Assembly (NCBI GenBank): GCA_001028815.1
Contig: LDJB01000004.1
Coordinates: 77,733-141,732 of the forward strand
Origin: Peptococcaceae bacterium 1109
Lineage (GTDB): Bacteria > Bacillota > Limnochordia > Darwinibacteriales > Darwinibacteriaceae
Length of the DNA: 64,000 nucleotides
Direction of reading: 5' to 3'
Shown here: positions 8,448 through 17,162 of the stretch, one piece after another
How the letters are laid out: every line of letters begins with the position of its first letter
Numbering within the stretch: the first letter of the stretch is position 1
The notes under the pieces: generated by a model
The model's input: the letters and a program-made list of their open reading frames with translations, nothing else
What the model was told of the DNA's origin: nothing
Database searches by the model: none
Translations under genes and position numbers: made by a program

Positions 8448-8499
8448 CTCTCTTGTTAATCCTCTTTTAACATATACCCTGGGTGAAGTTTTGGCGGAG

Positions 8500-8516
8500 G
8501 CCTGCTGAGCGCAGGC
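8500..8516 (-). terminator. Weak hairpin at the end of the VIT1-type gene
   Basis: GCCTGC and GCAGGC form a 6-bp stem that begins at the stop codon of the gene at 8516-9403. There is no U-run, so its role in termination is doubtful. Confidence 0.3.
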
Positions 8517-9403
8517 TAGAAGTCAATGCGGAGCATGCTCTTTACCCCATACCCCACCAGGAATGAGAGTCCCGCAACAGACAGGCTGATGCCTGCCATT
8601 TCCATAAATTTGGCCTTAAAGGGCTGGCCTTTCACTACAGAGACATAATAGGTAAAGATCCAGATCAAAGCCAGTACCACGGCGAGCATCCCCCCAAGTG
8701 CCAAACCATAGCGATGGTGCGGCGCTATAAGATACGGTGCAGTTAAGCACGCCACTGCCACCACATACATCACCCCTGTGTAAAGGGATGCCTTTAGAGC
8801 GTTGGGGTTTCCCTCGCTGCGTGCGGACAAGTATTCCGAAGAGGCCATGGAGAGGGTCGCAGAAACGCCAGTGATGAGCCCAGCTAGGGCAACAACCTTT
8901 GTGTCCCGCAGGGCAAAGGTCAACCCAGCCAAAGTCCCAGTTAGTTCCACTAAGGCATCGTTCAGGCCCAAAACCATGGAACCCACATACTGCAGCCGCT
9001 CTTCGTCTAAGAGGCTTGTGATCTGCTCCTCGTGAAGCTCCTCTTCCTCAGCGATTCGCTTTGCTTCTGGTATCTCATGGGCCAGGCGCAGGTAGATTTC
9101 CCGAGCATTGCGTTCTCCCCGCTCCATCACCTTGATGGCGAAAGTGTAGCCGAACACATAGCTCAGCAAGGTGAAAAACAGGACAGTAAGACCATGAGGG
9201 CGTAGGTTCGTCTTTGAGTACTGTGACCAAAAGGCCACATGCTCCCGCTCATCCTGGGCAATCGCCAAGAGCACGTCCCGGTCAGATTGTTTCTGCACCC
9301 TGCCCGCGAGCCGTTGGTAGACAGCCTGTTCGTTCATCTCGTTTTGCTGGAGCTCCAGGATGAGCCGGCGCGAGGCAGGAGACAGCTTAGAAAACTCTGT
9401 CAT
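8516..9403 (-). CDS. Ferritin-like/VIT1 (CCC1) family membrane iron or manganese transporter
   Basis: This 295-residue protein joins an N-terminal rubrerythrin/ferritin-like domain (residues about 8-140; metal ligands in EMNEQAVYQRL, DEREHVAFW and EEEELHEEQI) to a C-terminal VIT1/CCC1 membrane domain. The latter has about five helices and the family signature GLNDALVELTGTLAGL near 147 and STLSMASSEYLSARSE-like near 182. The arrangement matches bacterial MbfA-like proteins, which export iron or move it across the membrane, with the ferritin-like domain sensing or oxidising Fe(II). The ATG at 9403 follows GAGGAGG with 8-base spacing. It lies between the proline operon and a GyrI-like gene, apparently as a single-gene unit. 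Confidence 0.85.
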   Translation of the reverse strand: MTEFSKLSPASRRLILELQQNEMNEQAVYQRLAGRVQKQSDRDVLLAIAQDEREHVAFWSQYSKTNLRPHGLTVLFFTLLSYVFGYTFAIKVMERGERNAREIYLRLAHEIPEAKRIAEEEELHEEQITSLLDEERLQYVGSMVLGLNDALVELTGTLAGLTFALRDTKVVALAGLITGVSATLSMASSEYLSARSEGNPNALKASLYTGVMYVVAVACLTAPYLIAPHHRYGLALGGMLAVVLALIWIFTYYVSVVKGQPFKAKFMEMAGISLSVAGLSFLVGYGVKSMLRIDF

Positions 9404-9465
9404 TCAGTTAGCCTCCTCTATGCAGTCAATGTCATACCTATGAAGCCCAGCACGTACTCATGCAC

Positions 9466-9496
9466 ACAAAAAGCGGTGCAGCCTAGGCCACACCGC
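9466..9496 (-). terminator. Rho-independent terminator of the GyrI-like gene
   Basis: Read on the minus strand, GCGGTG, a 12-base loop and CACCGC are followed by TTTTTG, 15 bases after the stop codon at 9512. Confidence 0.75.
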
Positions 9497-9511
9497 CCCG
9501 CGCGCCGACAC

Positions 9512-10018
9512 TCAGCTTGCCAAGTAGAAGCAATAATCTAGGACCACGTTTCCTTCCCCATCAGGATCAGTGAACCGGGGGCAGTTATACCGTTCAAAAA
9601 ACCAGCCTTGCTCGTTGATTACCCAACCTTGCTCCCGAATCTGCTTAGTGCACTCTGTATGAACTTCGTGCCCGTAGAGTTCCCCCGTATCTTCCCTGCC
9701 CTTTACCCAGCAGACCCCGATGTCTCCTGCAGGGATGGAGATACTATCAAAACCCTCTGGCACTGGGCCTTCAGCGGTGGTGAACATGCCGATCCAATAC
9801 TCAAACTCCTCTCCCATCCGCATGCATCCTAGGTACCCGTTCATCTCATCTGGCAGTTGCGGCAAAGGCTCCAGCGCTGCAAAGTACCCTTTCTCAAACC
9901 ACTCTCCCCATAGGTGTGCATACATTCCTTGTGGCCCCCGGTCCTTGTCGGTATAACGCTTCCCGACTAAACGCACCGCAGGCAGGCTTTCCCGATAAAC
10001 CTTGATAATCTCTGGCAT
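9512..10018 (-). CDS. GyrI-like small-molecule-binding (effector-binding) domain protein
   Basis: The product is 168 residues and consists of a single SHS2-type GyrI-like/AraC effector-binding domain with no DNA-binding part. Family marks are the opening IIKVYRESLPAVRLVGKRY, the central EYWIGMFT, the PAGDIGVCWVKG strand, and the C-terminal FERYNCPRF followed by a Asp-rich turn and a final strand. Stand-alone members bind or hydrolyse hydrophobic small molecules or protect gyrase; the role here is not known. AAAGGAGG lies 7 bases before the ATG at 10018. It is divergent from rnz, and the 145-base gap contains the imperfect operator-like repeat GAATTG-5-CAATTC at 10043-10059. Confidence 0.85.
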   Translation of the reverse strand: MPEIIKVYRESLPAVRLVGKRYTDKDRGPQGMYAHLWGEWFEKGYFAALEPLPQLPDEMNGYLGCMRMGEEFEYWIGMFTTAEGPVPEGFDSISIPAGDIGVCWVKGREDTGELYGHEVHTECTKQIREQGWVINEQGWFFERYNCPRFTDPDGEGNVVLDYCFYLAS

Positions 10019-10092
10019 GTGCCCGCCTCCTTTTTAATGAGAGAATTGTGCGCCAATTCACCATCTCCTGCTCAGTCCTAATGTAAATTTCG

Positions 10093-10121
10093 TTGATTTG
10101 CATATCCGCCTCTGTTATCCT
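10093..10121 (+). promoter_or_regulatory. Promoter for rnz
   Basis: TTGATT at 10093-10098 and TATCCT at 10116-10121 are separated by exactly 17 bases. Transcription would start near 10128, which supports a translation start downstream of the first in-frame ATG. Confidence 0.5.
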
Positions 10122-10162
10122 TAAGCTATATGAAAACCGACTATCTCCAGGAGGAATTGGAC

Positions 10163-11092
10163 TTGCTGCTCTACTTTCTCGGCACTGGCGCGGGCAGGCC
10201 CTCCCTTCTGCGCAACGTAACAAGCATCGCTCTGCAGCTCTCTGCTCCAGAGCGCGATGTATGGCTGTTTGACTGCGGGGAAGGGACTCAGCATCAGCTG
10301 TTGTCTTCTCCCTTCACATTGCAGAAAATTACCAAGATTTTCATCACGCACCTCCACGGCGACCACATCTTTGGCCTCCCAGGCCTGTTGGGCAGCCGCT
10401 CTTTTCTCACCGCGGATGCGGAACTCACTGTTTATGGCCCTCCAGGGATCGAAAGGTTTATCCGGGAAGCCCTCGCCGTGAGCGGAACCCACTTGCGCTA
10501 CCCATTCCAGATCCGGGAGCTAGAGCCAGGGGAGAGCCTCCAACTTGATCCTTGGACAGTAAGGACAGCTCTCCTCGATCACGGGCTCACCTCGTTAGGT
10601 TACCGCATCGAGGAGCCGCCCCGCCCTGGCAGGCTCAGAGTTGAAGAACTCAAACGCCTGCAAGTCCCACCAGGCCCAATCTACGGCAGGCTAAAACAAG
10701 GTGAGGTTGTGGTGCTGGATGATGGGCGCGTCCTGCACGGCCCTGATTTCGTAGATCCCTCGATCCCTGGTAGATCCGTCGTGATTCTCGGCGATACCCG
10801 CTTCTGCCCTGCGGCAATTACTCTAGCCAAGGGTGCGGACGTGCTGGTCCACGAAGCGACGTTCGCCGCGGAACTCGTGGAAAATGCAGGGGCCTATCAT
10901 CACGCCACCACGGTACAGGGAGCAAAGACTGCGGCAGAGGCCGGCGTGGAAAAGCTGGTACTCACGCACATCAGCTCCCGCTACCGGCCTCAGGACTACG
11001 CCAGGCTCCTCTCTGAAGCGCGGGAGGTTTTCCCCAATACCATGTTGGCCGAGGATCACCTAGCTGTGGAGATTCCCAGGAAATCCAGATAA
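10163..11092 (+). CDS. rnz: Ribonuclease Z (tRNA 3'-processing endonuclease)
   Basis: This 309-residue zinc-dependent metallo-beta-lactamase-fold nuclease trims the 3' trailer of tRNA precursors. Its sequence is close to the short bacterial RNase Z/ElaC type: YFLGTGAGRPS at the start, WLFDCGEGTQHQ, the metal-binding HLHGDHIFGLPGLL, GYRIEE, LGDTR, VHEATF and the final THISSRY. I chose the TTG at 10163 because AGGAGG lies 8 bases upstream and the protein then begins exactly where family members do. An in-frame ATG at 10130 would start almost at the predicted transcription start and lacks a binding site. Residue order and length are normal. It stands alone between a divergent GyrI-like gene and a convergent CoA-binding gene. 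Confidence 0.92.
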   Translation: MLLYFLGTGAGRPSLLRNVTSIALQLSAPERDVWLFDCGEGTQHQLLSSPFTLQKITKIFITHLHGDHIFGLPGLLGSRSFLTADAELTVYGPPGIERFIREALAVSGTHLRYPFQIRELEPGESLQLDPWTVRTALLDHGLTSLGYRIEEPPRPGRLRVEELKRLQVPPGPIYGRLKQGEVVVLDDGRVLHGPDFVDPSIPGRSVVILGDTRFCPAAITLAKGADVLVHEATFAAELVENAGAYHHATTVQGAKTAAEAGVEKLVLTHISSRYRPQDYARLLSEAREVFPNTMLAEDHLAVEIPRKSR

Positions 11093-11102
11093 GCTAGCCT
11101 CC

Positions 11103-11531
11103 TCACCTCACTGGCTCATCACTACCCCGTTCTAGAGCCCGGTGCTCCACATACATGCAGCGGTCCTCCACAACCACCAAGCCGTGGCCCCGGGCTTTTT
11201 CCGCGGCCTCGGCGTGGCTGATCCCCAGCTGCATCCAAAACACCTTCACATCGGTCCGCTGCAGAGTGTCCTCTACAACCGCAGGGATGTCCTGAGGCGG
11301 CCGAAACGCGCAAACTACATCCACTTGGCCTGGGATCTCCGCCACCGACCGATAGACCTTCTGCCCAAGAATGTCCCCTTCTGCCCTTGGATTCACAGGG
11401 TAAACCACGTAACCCTGTTCCATAAGATACTTGGGTACCGTATGCGAAGGCTTGCTGGGGTTAGTGCTGAACCCTACCACCGCAATGCGTTCTAGAGCAA
11501 AGATATCCTTCATAGAGGCAATCTTCGACAC
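11103..11531 (-). CDS. CoA-binding domain protein (YccU-like)
   Basis: The product is 142 residues and a single Rossmann-like CoA-binding domain of the YccU/succinyl-CoA ligase alpha N-terminal type. Visible signatures are IAVVGFSTNPSKPSH near residue 18, the strand YVVYPVNPRAEG, VDVVCAFRPPQDIP, and KVFWMQLGISHAEAAEKA with the DRCMYVEH ending. Such stand-alone proteins bind CoA but have no fixed function. The start was set at the GTG at 11531, six bases after GGGGGG; 42 extra upstream codons lack a binding site and look non-coding. It ends 10 bases from the convergent rnz gene. Confidence 0.85.
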   Translation of the reverse strand: MSKIASMKDIFALERIAVVGFSTNPSKPSHTVPKYLMEQGYVVYPVNPRAEGDILGQKVYRSVAEIPGQVDVVCAFRPPQDIPAVVEDTLQRTDVKVFWMQLGISHAEAAEKARGHGLVVVEDRCMYVEHRALERGSDEPVR

Positions 11532-11647
11532 GTTGTTCCCCCCTCGCAATATTTCGTAAAGCATCCTTCCGTTTGACAAGAAGGATTTCCTGCAAGGAGC
11601 ATTAAAGAATGCCAGGTACACCCCTGCAGCCACTGCCTTGCAGTGTA

Positions 11648-11676
11648 TTGACAGCAAGGTAAAATGGGGCTACCAT
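11648..11676 (+). promoter_or_regulatory. Promoter for the MATE/OPA transporter operon
   Basis: A perfect TTGACA at 11648-11653 is followed after 17 bases by TACCAT at 11671-11676. It is about 30 bases upstream of the start codon at 11707. Confidence 0.6.
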
Positions 11677-11706
11677 TGAATAATCTGGATGCTTCGGAGG
11701 TACGAC

Positions 11707-13119
11707 ATGGCTACATCACGATTTAGAGCATTGCTTGCACCAAGGGATATGACGGAAGGCCAGCCTTGGAGAAGAATTGTGGAGTTTTCTATCCCTCTCC
11801 TCGTGGGCAACGTGGCCCAGCAGTTCTACAATACTGCAGACTCCATCGTTGTGGGCCGTTTCATTGGCGACAACGCACTGGCAGCAGTGGGCAGTGCAGG
11901 CCCCATTCTTAACCTACTCCTGGTGCTGTTTGTGGGCATAGCAGTGGGCGCAGGCATCATGGTATCCCAGTACTTTGGGGCGAAGGATCGCAAGAACCTT
12001 TCCCATACCATCGGTACCTGTATTACCCTCACGGCCATCGCCTCAGGGGTGATGATGGTGGTTGGGCCGCTGGTGAGCAGGCCCCTCCTGGAACTCCTGA
12101 ACACGCCACCGTCCATCATCGACTGGTGCACTGATTATCTGAATATTTTCTTTTTGGGAAGCGTAGGATTCTCCTACTTCAACATCCTTTCAGGGGTTCT
12201 GAGGGGCCTGGGGGACTCCATTTCCGCGCTCATCTACCTACTGGTAGCCACGGCCCTCAACGTAGTGCTGGACATTGTCTTCGTAGCTTATTTTCACATG
12301 GGCGTGCCAGGGGTAGCCTTAGCCACCGTCCTAGCTCAAATGGTTTCTGCCGTGCTGTGCCTGCGTAAGCTGCGGTCCATGGGGGATATTTTCGACCTTA
12401 ACTGGTCCGTGCTCAAGCTGAACCGGGAGCACTCCCTCACCGTCATTCGGCTCGGATTGCCCTCTGGCATTACCCAGGCCATTTTCTCCCTGGCCATGAT
12501 CGCCGTGCAGTCCCTTACCAACAGTTTTGGCGAGATGGTGATTGCCGCAAACGTGATCGTAATGCGGGTCGACGGCTTCGCCATGATGCCTAACTTCTCC
12601 TTCGGGAGCGCCATGACTACCTACGCTGGCCAGAACATCGGCGCTGGCCGCATGGACCGCGTGGAGAAAGGTACCAAGGAAGGTGTAAAGATTGCAGTAG
12701 GCGTTGCAGTCTTCCTCACTGCTATCATACTCCTCTTTGGGCACCACCTCATGAACATCTTTACCACCACGCCAGAATTGGTGCGCTTAAGCATGCGCAT
12801 GATGCGGATCTTGGCCGTGGGCTACGTGGCCATGGCGATAACTCAGTGCCTTTCTGGGGTCATGCGGGGCGCAGGAGATACGATGACGCCCATGTGGATT
12901 TCCGTCATCACCACTGTGCTTCTACGGGTCCCCACAGCGTACGGCATCGCTTATCTTACAAGAAGCGAGCTCTATCCTACAGGAAGGCCCGAGTCAGTCT
13001 TCATCTCTCTATTGGTCTCGTGGACATTAGGTGCCCTGATTACCGCTCTCTACTACCGCAAGGGTGCTTGGCGAAATAAAGCAGTTACAAAACAGCATGG
13101 ATCGGAGAAGCAGTTGTAG
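11707..13119 (+). CDS. MATE family efflux transporter
   Basis: This 470-residue, 12-helix inner membrane antiporter of the multidrug and toxin extrusion family is most like the DinF/NorM-type bacterial branch. The two internally repeated halves each have a conserved opening: IVEFSIPLLVGNVAQQFYNTAD near residue 25 and the matching VIRLGLPSGITQAIFSL near 245. Further family marks are VGRFIGDNALAAVG and SGVMRGAGDTMTPMW. It would export cationic or other compounds using Na+ or H+. The start is ATG at 11707, six bases after GGAGG. The OPA-type transporter follows after 18 bases, so the two are likely cotranscribed. Confidence 0.92.
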   Translation: MATSRFRALLAPRDMTEGQPWRRIVEFSIPLLVGNVAQQFYNTADSIVVGRFIGDNALAAVGSAGPILNLLLVLFVGIAVGAGIMVSQYFGAKDRKNLSHTIGTCITLTAIASGVMMVVGPLVSRPLLELLNTPPSIIDWCTDYLNIFFLGSVGFSYFNILSGVLRGLGDSISALIYLLVATALNVVLDIVFVAYFHMGVPGVALATVLAQMVSAVLCLRKLRSMGDIFDLNWSVLKLNREHSLTVIRLGLPSGITQAIFSLAMIAVQSLTNSFGEMVIAANVIVMRVDGFAMMPNFSFGSAMTTYAGQNIGAGRMDRVEKGTKEGVKIAVGVAVFLTAIILLFGHHLMNIFTTTPELVRLSMRMMRILAVGYVAMAITQCLSGVMRGAGDTMTPMWISVITTVLLRVPTAYGIAYLTRSELYPTGRPESVFISLLVSWTLGALITALYYRKGAWRNKAVTKQHGSEKQL

Positions 13120-13137
13120 GAAGGGAGTGGGCTGGGC

Positions 13138-14391
13138 ATGTTCAGGCAGGATCAGCGTACTTGGCAGGCCCGAATCCTCGGGACCCTGTGGTTGACTTAC
13201 AGCGTGTACTATGTGGGCAGGATGAACCTTGCCGTTGCTTTACCTGTCTTGGAAGAACAGTACAACCTGAGCACTGCTGCCTTAGGGCTGATCAGCAGCG
13301 CGTTCTACTGGGTCTACGCTTTCGGCCAGTTGATTAACGGATCCCTTGGGGACAGGGTCTCAGCCCGCAAATTCGTCTTTTTTGGCCTCATGGGCACTGC
13401 CGTATGCAACTTGCTGTTCGGCTTCAGCCGCACGCTGTGGGCCATGGTCCTCTTGTGGGGCCTGAACGGCATCTTCCAGTCCACAGGCTGGGGCCCAATC
13501 GTGAAAACTGCAGGGCGGTGGACTGCCCCGCACCAGCGCCACAACGTATCCGCTTTCCTGAGCACGTCCTTTGTCCTGGGCGCGCTTGCTTCCTGGTGGG
13601 TTTCAGGGCGCATCGTGACAGTGTGGGGCCGGGTTGAGTTCGTCTTTTGGCTCCCCGCCGCAATTCTTGCCTTACAAGCCCTTCTCTGGGTAACTCAGAT
13701 CAGAAACGATCCTGCTGATGTGGAACTGGCAATCGCGAGTGCATCCCCGGCGCCTTCTAGTGGAGTGCCCTTCAGGGAGCACCTTAAGGACACCTTGGCC
13801 TTCGTAAAGCTTCCATCACTCACTCTCTTGGCGGTAACCACCTTGATCCAGGGTATGATCAAAGAAGGGATCAACCTGTGGACTCCATCCCTGCTTATGC
13901 ACTCCCAGGGCCTGAGCATCTCAGCAGCTGCCCTCTATTCATTGATCGTACCTGTCATGGGTTTTCTGGGAGTCCTTGTTGCAGGTTTCTTAACCAGGTT
14001 TCTCCCTGATGAGCGCTGGGGAATAACCGTTCTGCTTTTTAGTGGCGCGCTCCTATCAGTGGGAGTACGAGGGGCACTAGGTTCTGCCAATGCCCTTTTG
14101 TTTAGTTTGGCCGTGGGCGCTTGTTCCATGGTGATCAACGGAACCAATGCCATCCTTCTTTCTACTCTGCCAATGAAGTACGGCGCGGCTGGCAAGTCAT
14201 CTACATTAGCTGGATATCTGGATTTCGCCTCCTACGTAGGGTCCGCATTGATGACCATCATTACCGGGTCCGTAATCAGCATGTGGGGATGGGCAGCTGT
14301 AGCCCCCCTGTGGACCGCCCTGTTCCTCATAGGAGGGGCAACGGCCCTTTACAATAAAAACATGCACCGCGTCCCTGGAACCAACAATTGA
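13138..14391 (+). CDS. MFS transporter, organophosphate:phosphate antiporter (GlpT/UhpT-like) family
   Basis: The product is 417 residues with 12 predicted membrane helices. The first helix region TYSVYYVGRMNLAVALPVLEEQ and the second-helix FGQLINGSLGDRVSARKF resemble GlpT/UhpT proteins, as does GIFQSTGWGPIVKTAGRW in helix 4-5 (compare the GLxQSxGWP pattern of the family). These usually exchange a phosphorylated organic compound for phosphate; the substrate here cannot be told. The ATG at 13138 lies 18 bases after the MATE gene, with GGAAGGGAG upstream. The promoter of the following M16 pair overlaps its stop codon. Confidence 0.85.
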   Translation: MFRQDQRTWQARILGTLWLTYSVYYVGRMNLAVALPVLEEQYNLSTAALGLISSAFYWVYAFGQLINGSLGDRVSARKFVFFGLMGTAVCNLLFGFSRTLWAMVLLWGLNGIFQSTGWGPIVKTAGRWTAPHQRHNVSAFLSTSFVLGALASWWVSGRIVTVWGRVEFVFWLPAAILALQALLWVTQIRNDPADVELAIASASPAPSSGVPFREHLKDTLAFVKLPSLTLLAVTTLIQGMIKEGINLWTPSLLMHSQGLSISAAALYSLIVPVMGFLGVLVAGFLTRFLPDERWGITVLLFSGALLSVGVRGALGSANALLFSLAVGACSMVINGTNAILLSTLPMKYGAAGKSSTLAGYLDFASYVGSALMTIITGSVISMWGWAAVAPLWTALFLIGGATALYNKNMHRVPGTNN

Positions 14392-14416
14392 CAATTTCCC
14401 TTCCCCAGACTATGCT
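14388..14416 (+). promoter_or_regulatory. Promoter for the M16 peptidase pair
   Basis: TTGACA at 14388-14393 overlaps the stop codon of the preceding gene; TATGCT lies 17 bases downstream at 14411-14416. The start codon follows about 38 bases later. Confidence 0.6.
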
Positions 14417-14454
14417 GGATTGTGAATAGCATTACAACCGAAGGAGGTCAATTG

Positions 14455-15786
14455 ATGAAGCGCAAGTTTGTGAGTGGTTTCCTTATCGTCGTCCTCGTCC
14501 TTTCTACCGTTCCTGCCTTTGCACTACCTGTGGATCCAGATTCGCCCCTGATCCCCATCGCCATGCGCGTCCTGGATAACGGCATGCGGATCATCGTTAA
14601 AGAGATCTCCACATACCCCATTGCTACAGTAAATGTGTGGGTGGGTGCAGGAGCCAAGGATGATCCTCCTGGCCTTTCTGGCCTAGCCCACTTCTTTGAA
14701 CACCTTACCTTTAAAGGAACCCCTTCCCGCCCCCGGGGCCAGATCGCCTATGAAGTTGAGTCCGTTGGGGGATATCTCAATGCCATGACGAGTCTCGACT
14801 TCACCACGTACTTTATCGTGGTTCCTTCCGATTACGCAGGCCTGGCTATGGAAATCCAGGCAGATGCCCTCAGGAACTCTCTCTTTGAACCAGGTGAAAT
14901 TGACCAAGAACGCTATGTCATCCATGAAGAAATTCGCCTGCGCCAAGATAGCCCCCAGACCCACCTACTAGATATGGTTTTGGCACACCTCTTCCCTGGC
15001 ACACCCTATGCCAAACAACCCATTGGGACCTTTGAGGAGTTGGCCAATGTGGATCGAAACGCTATGGTGGACTTCCATGCACAGTACTATGTACCCAACA
15101 ACATGGTCCTGGTAGTCGCGGGGAACGTCAGCGCCAAGGAGATCTTTGCCCAAGCAGAAGAGCTCTATGGCGACATGGAGCCTAAGGCTCTTCCTCCTAG
15201 CCAGTATATTCCCATTCCCAAGCTCGACAGCGTGATTACCGTGGACGAGGAGCGGGAGGTCAGCCAAAGCTACGTGTTCATTGGTTATCCCGCACCGGGC
15301 CTCAACACTCGGGATGCAGCGGCTTTGACCATGGCCAGCGTGATTCTGGGCCAAGGCCGAGCTTCCCGGCTGTACCGGGCAGTAGTTGAAGAGGAACAGT
15401 TAGTTAATGATGTAACTGCCCTTTACGACGGCTTCGCTGACATTGGCCTCTTTGGTATCTACGGAGAGGTCCCCTCTGAGAACGTAGAGCGTTTCACCGC
15501 TGCTGCTTTGGCAGAGATCGCTCGCTTGCAGGAGGAACTGGTTACCGAGGAAGAACTCGCCCGGGCTAAGACTGTAGCCCGCAGCAGCCTCGCATTCTCC
15601 AATCAGTCTTCCGATAACGTGGCTGTCTTTCTCGGCATCCGGGAGCTTTACGGCAGTGTGATGGAGGCAGTGAATCAAATCGCCATCCTTGAACAGGTCA
15701 CAGCTGAAGACATCCAGCGCGCTGCCCAGAGTTACCTGAGCTCCCAAGCCTATGTTCTTGGCCACATCCGGCCCGAGGGGAGGTAA
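14455..15786 (+). CDS. Exported M16 zinc peptidase, catalytic subunit
   Basis: The product is 443 residues. Residues 1-24 are a signal peptide (ends VPAFA). The M16 N-terminal domain carries the inverted zinc motif HFFEH near residue 76 and the distal Glu in HEEIRLRQD, so metal binding is intact. The C-terminal domain keeps SRLYRAV near 310, but where active single-chain M16 enzymes have an aromatic-Tyr motif (like GLAYSV) it has LVNDVTA. The missing substrate-binding Tyr is supplied by the partner gene six bases downstream. The ATG at 14455 is 7 bases after GGAGG; codons upstream are not translated. It likely works outside the cytoplasmic membrane as a heterodimer. Confidence 0.9.
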   Translation: MKRKFVSGFLIVVLVLSTVPAFALPVDPDSPLIPIAMRVLDNGMRIIVKEISTYPIATVNVWVGAGAKDDPPGLSGLAHFFEHLTFKGTPSRPRGQIAYEVESVGGYLNAMTSLDFTTYFIVVPSDYAGLAMEIQADALRNSLFEPGEIDQERYVIHEEIRLRQDSPQTHLLDMVLAHLFPGTPYAKQPIGTFEELANVDRNAMVDFHAQYYVPNNMVLVVAGNVSAKEIFAQAEELYGDMEPKALPPSQYIPIPKLDSVITVDEEREVSQSYVFIGYPAPGLNTRDAAALTMASVILGQGRASRLYRAVVEEEQLVNDVTALYDGFADIGLFGIYGEVPSENVERFTAAALAEIARLQEELVTEEELARAKTVARSSLAFSNQSSDNVAVFLGIRELYGSVMEAVNQIAILEQVTAEDIQRAAQSYLSSQAYVLGHIRPEGR

Positions 15787-15792
15787 TTAATA

Positions 15793-17112
15793 ATGAAGAG
15801 ATCTGTATGCCTAACTTTGGCAATCCTGTTAACACTTGCCACAAGTGCCATAGGGTCAGCCGCGGAACTGTCCATCACCGCCACCGTTGAGAAGGTGGTT
15901 CTCGACAATGGAGTCACTCTTTTGTTGAAAGAAAACCCCGCATTCGATATCATCGCGCTGAGCCTGTTAACTGGAGCTGGTTCGGTACACGATCCTGAAG
16001 GCTTAGAAGGGCTTACCTACCTCACCCAGCGCAACTTGCTCTCCGGGACTCACACCCGCTCTGGGCAGGATCTCGTTGTTGCTTTGGAATCTTTGGGTAT
16101 ACAGCTTCAGGCTACCGCCTCATATGACTACTCTGCCGTCCTGATGCAGGCAACTCCCAGCGCCTTTAGGCCAGGGCTAGATATCCTCATGGACATGCTG
16201 GAGAATCCTGCCTTCCCCGAGGCAGAGTTTGAGCGGGAGAGGCATACAGGTTTAGCCGAGTATGAGAGCCTGTATGACGAGCCCATAAACGCAGTGCTCT
16301 TTGGCTTTCTGGAAGTGTTCTACGGCGATCACCCGTACCGCTATTCCCCCTACGGCTCCGGGGAAGGGCTGCTGGCGGCAACAAGAGAGGATGCAGCCAA
16401 CTGGCATCGCTACATTTATCAGCCAGAGAAAATGGTCGTGGCGGTAGTGGGGAACTTCGCCACCGCCGAAATACTCCCTGTGCTTGAGGACCGCTTCGGC
16501 CGCTTGAAGGACAGCTTCCCAGGCACCCCCGTCCCCCGGGCGGATCAAAAATTCATCTATCCTGATGAAGACAGGCAGTTGGTCATTAACCTACCGACCC
16601 AAGCCGCGTTCATGGTGATCGGGTATCCCGCACCGGAAACCTTTGGGGAAGATGCCCCAGCCATGGCTGTGATCAACAGCGTGCTGGGGGAAGGTATGTC
16701 ATCCAGGCTGTTTACGGAGATCAGGGATAAGCGAGGCCTGGCCTACACCGTGCTCTCTCAGTATTCAGACCGCTTGGGCCCCTCGAGCCTCTTCACCTTC
16801 CTCGCCACCCATCCAGACAATGTGGATGAAGCTCGGGAACATGTGCTCTTGGAGATCCAGAGGTTTGCAGAAGAAGGGCTGTCGCCAGAAAAAATCGCGT
16901 GGGTGGCCGGGCAAAAACGCGGTGCCTTCATCAGGCAAAACGAGACCAACCTCAGCCAAAGCGCTCTCCTCGCGGTCGCTGAATTGGTTGGCTTTGGTTA
17001 CCAGTGGGTCGATGAGTACCTTCGCTTCTACGAAGAGGTCACTCCTGAGGATATCACTGCTGCAGCTCAGAAATACTTCCAGAACTACACAGAAGTGTTG
17101 ATTACCCCATGA
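15793..17112 (+). CDS. Exported M16-like subunit lacking the zinc site
   Basis: The product is 439 residues with a signal peptide (residues 1-23). The M16 fold is clear (VVLDNGVTLLLKENPAFDI, EGLEGLTYL, then NPAFPEAEFERE), but the zinc motif is gone: the position of HxxEH reads YLTQR. The C-terminal half keeps the Arg/Tyr substrate-binding motif SRLFTEIRDKRGLAYTV near residue 305. This is the expected partner of the preceding catalytic subunit, as in heterodimeric mitochondrial processing peptidase and some bacterial two-subunit M16 enzymes. The genes are six bases apart and end at a terminator at 17120. Confidence 0.9.
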   Translation: MKRSVCLTLAILLTLATSAIGSAAELSITATVEKVVLDNGVTLLLKENPAFDIIALSLLTGAGSVHDPEGLEGLTYLTQRNLLSGTHTRSGQDLVVALESLGIQLQATASYDYSAVLMQATPSAFRPGLDILMDMLENPAFPEAEFERERHTGLAEYESLYDEPINAVLFGFLEVFYGDHPYRYSPYGSGEGLLAATREDAANWHRYIYQPEKMVVAVVGNFATAEILPVLEDRFGRLKDSFPGTPVPRADQKFIYPDEDRQLVINLPTQAAFMVIGYPAPETFGEDAPAMAVINSVLGEGMSSRLFTEIRDKRGLAYTVLSQYSDRLGPSSLFTFLATHPDNVDEAREHVLLEIQRFAEEGLSPEKIAWVAGQKRGAFIRQNETNLSQSALLAVAELVGFGYQWVDEYLRFYEEVTPEDITAAAQKYFQNYTEVLITP

Positions 17113-17119
17113 ATCAAAG

Positions 17120-17150
17120 AGGCCCAGGCGCTCTTACAGCACCTGGGCCT
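17120..17150. terminator. Terminator between convergent M16 and amidohydrolase genes
   Basis: AGGCCCAGG and CCTGGGCCT form a 9-bp stem around a 13-base loop, followed by TGTTTAT on the plus strand. It can also serve the minus-strand operon that ends at 17163. Confidence 0.7.
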
Positions 17151-17162
17151 TGTTTATCTCCT

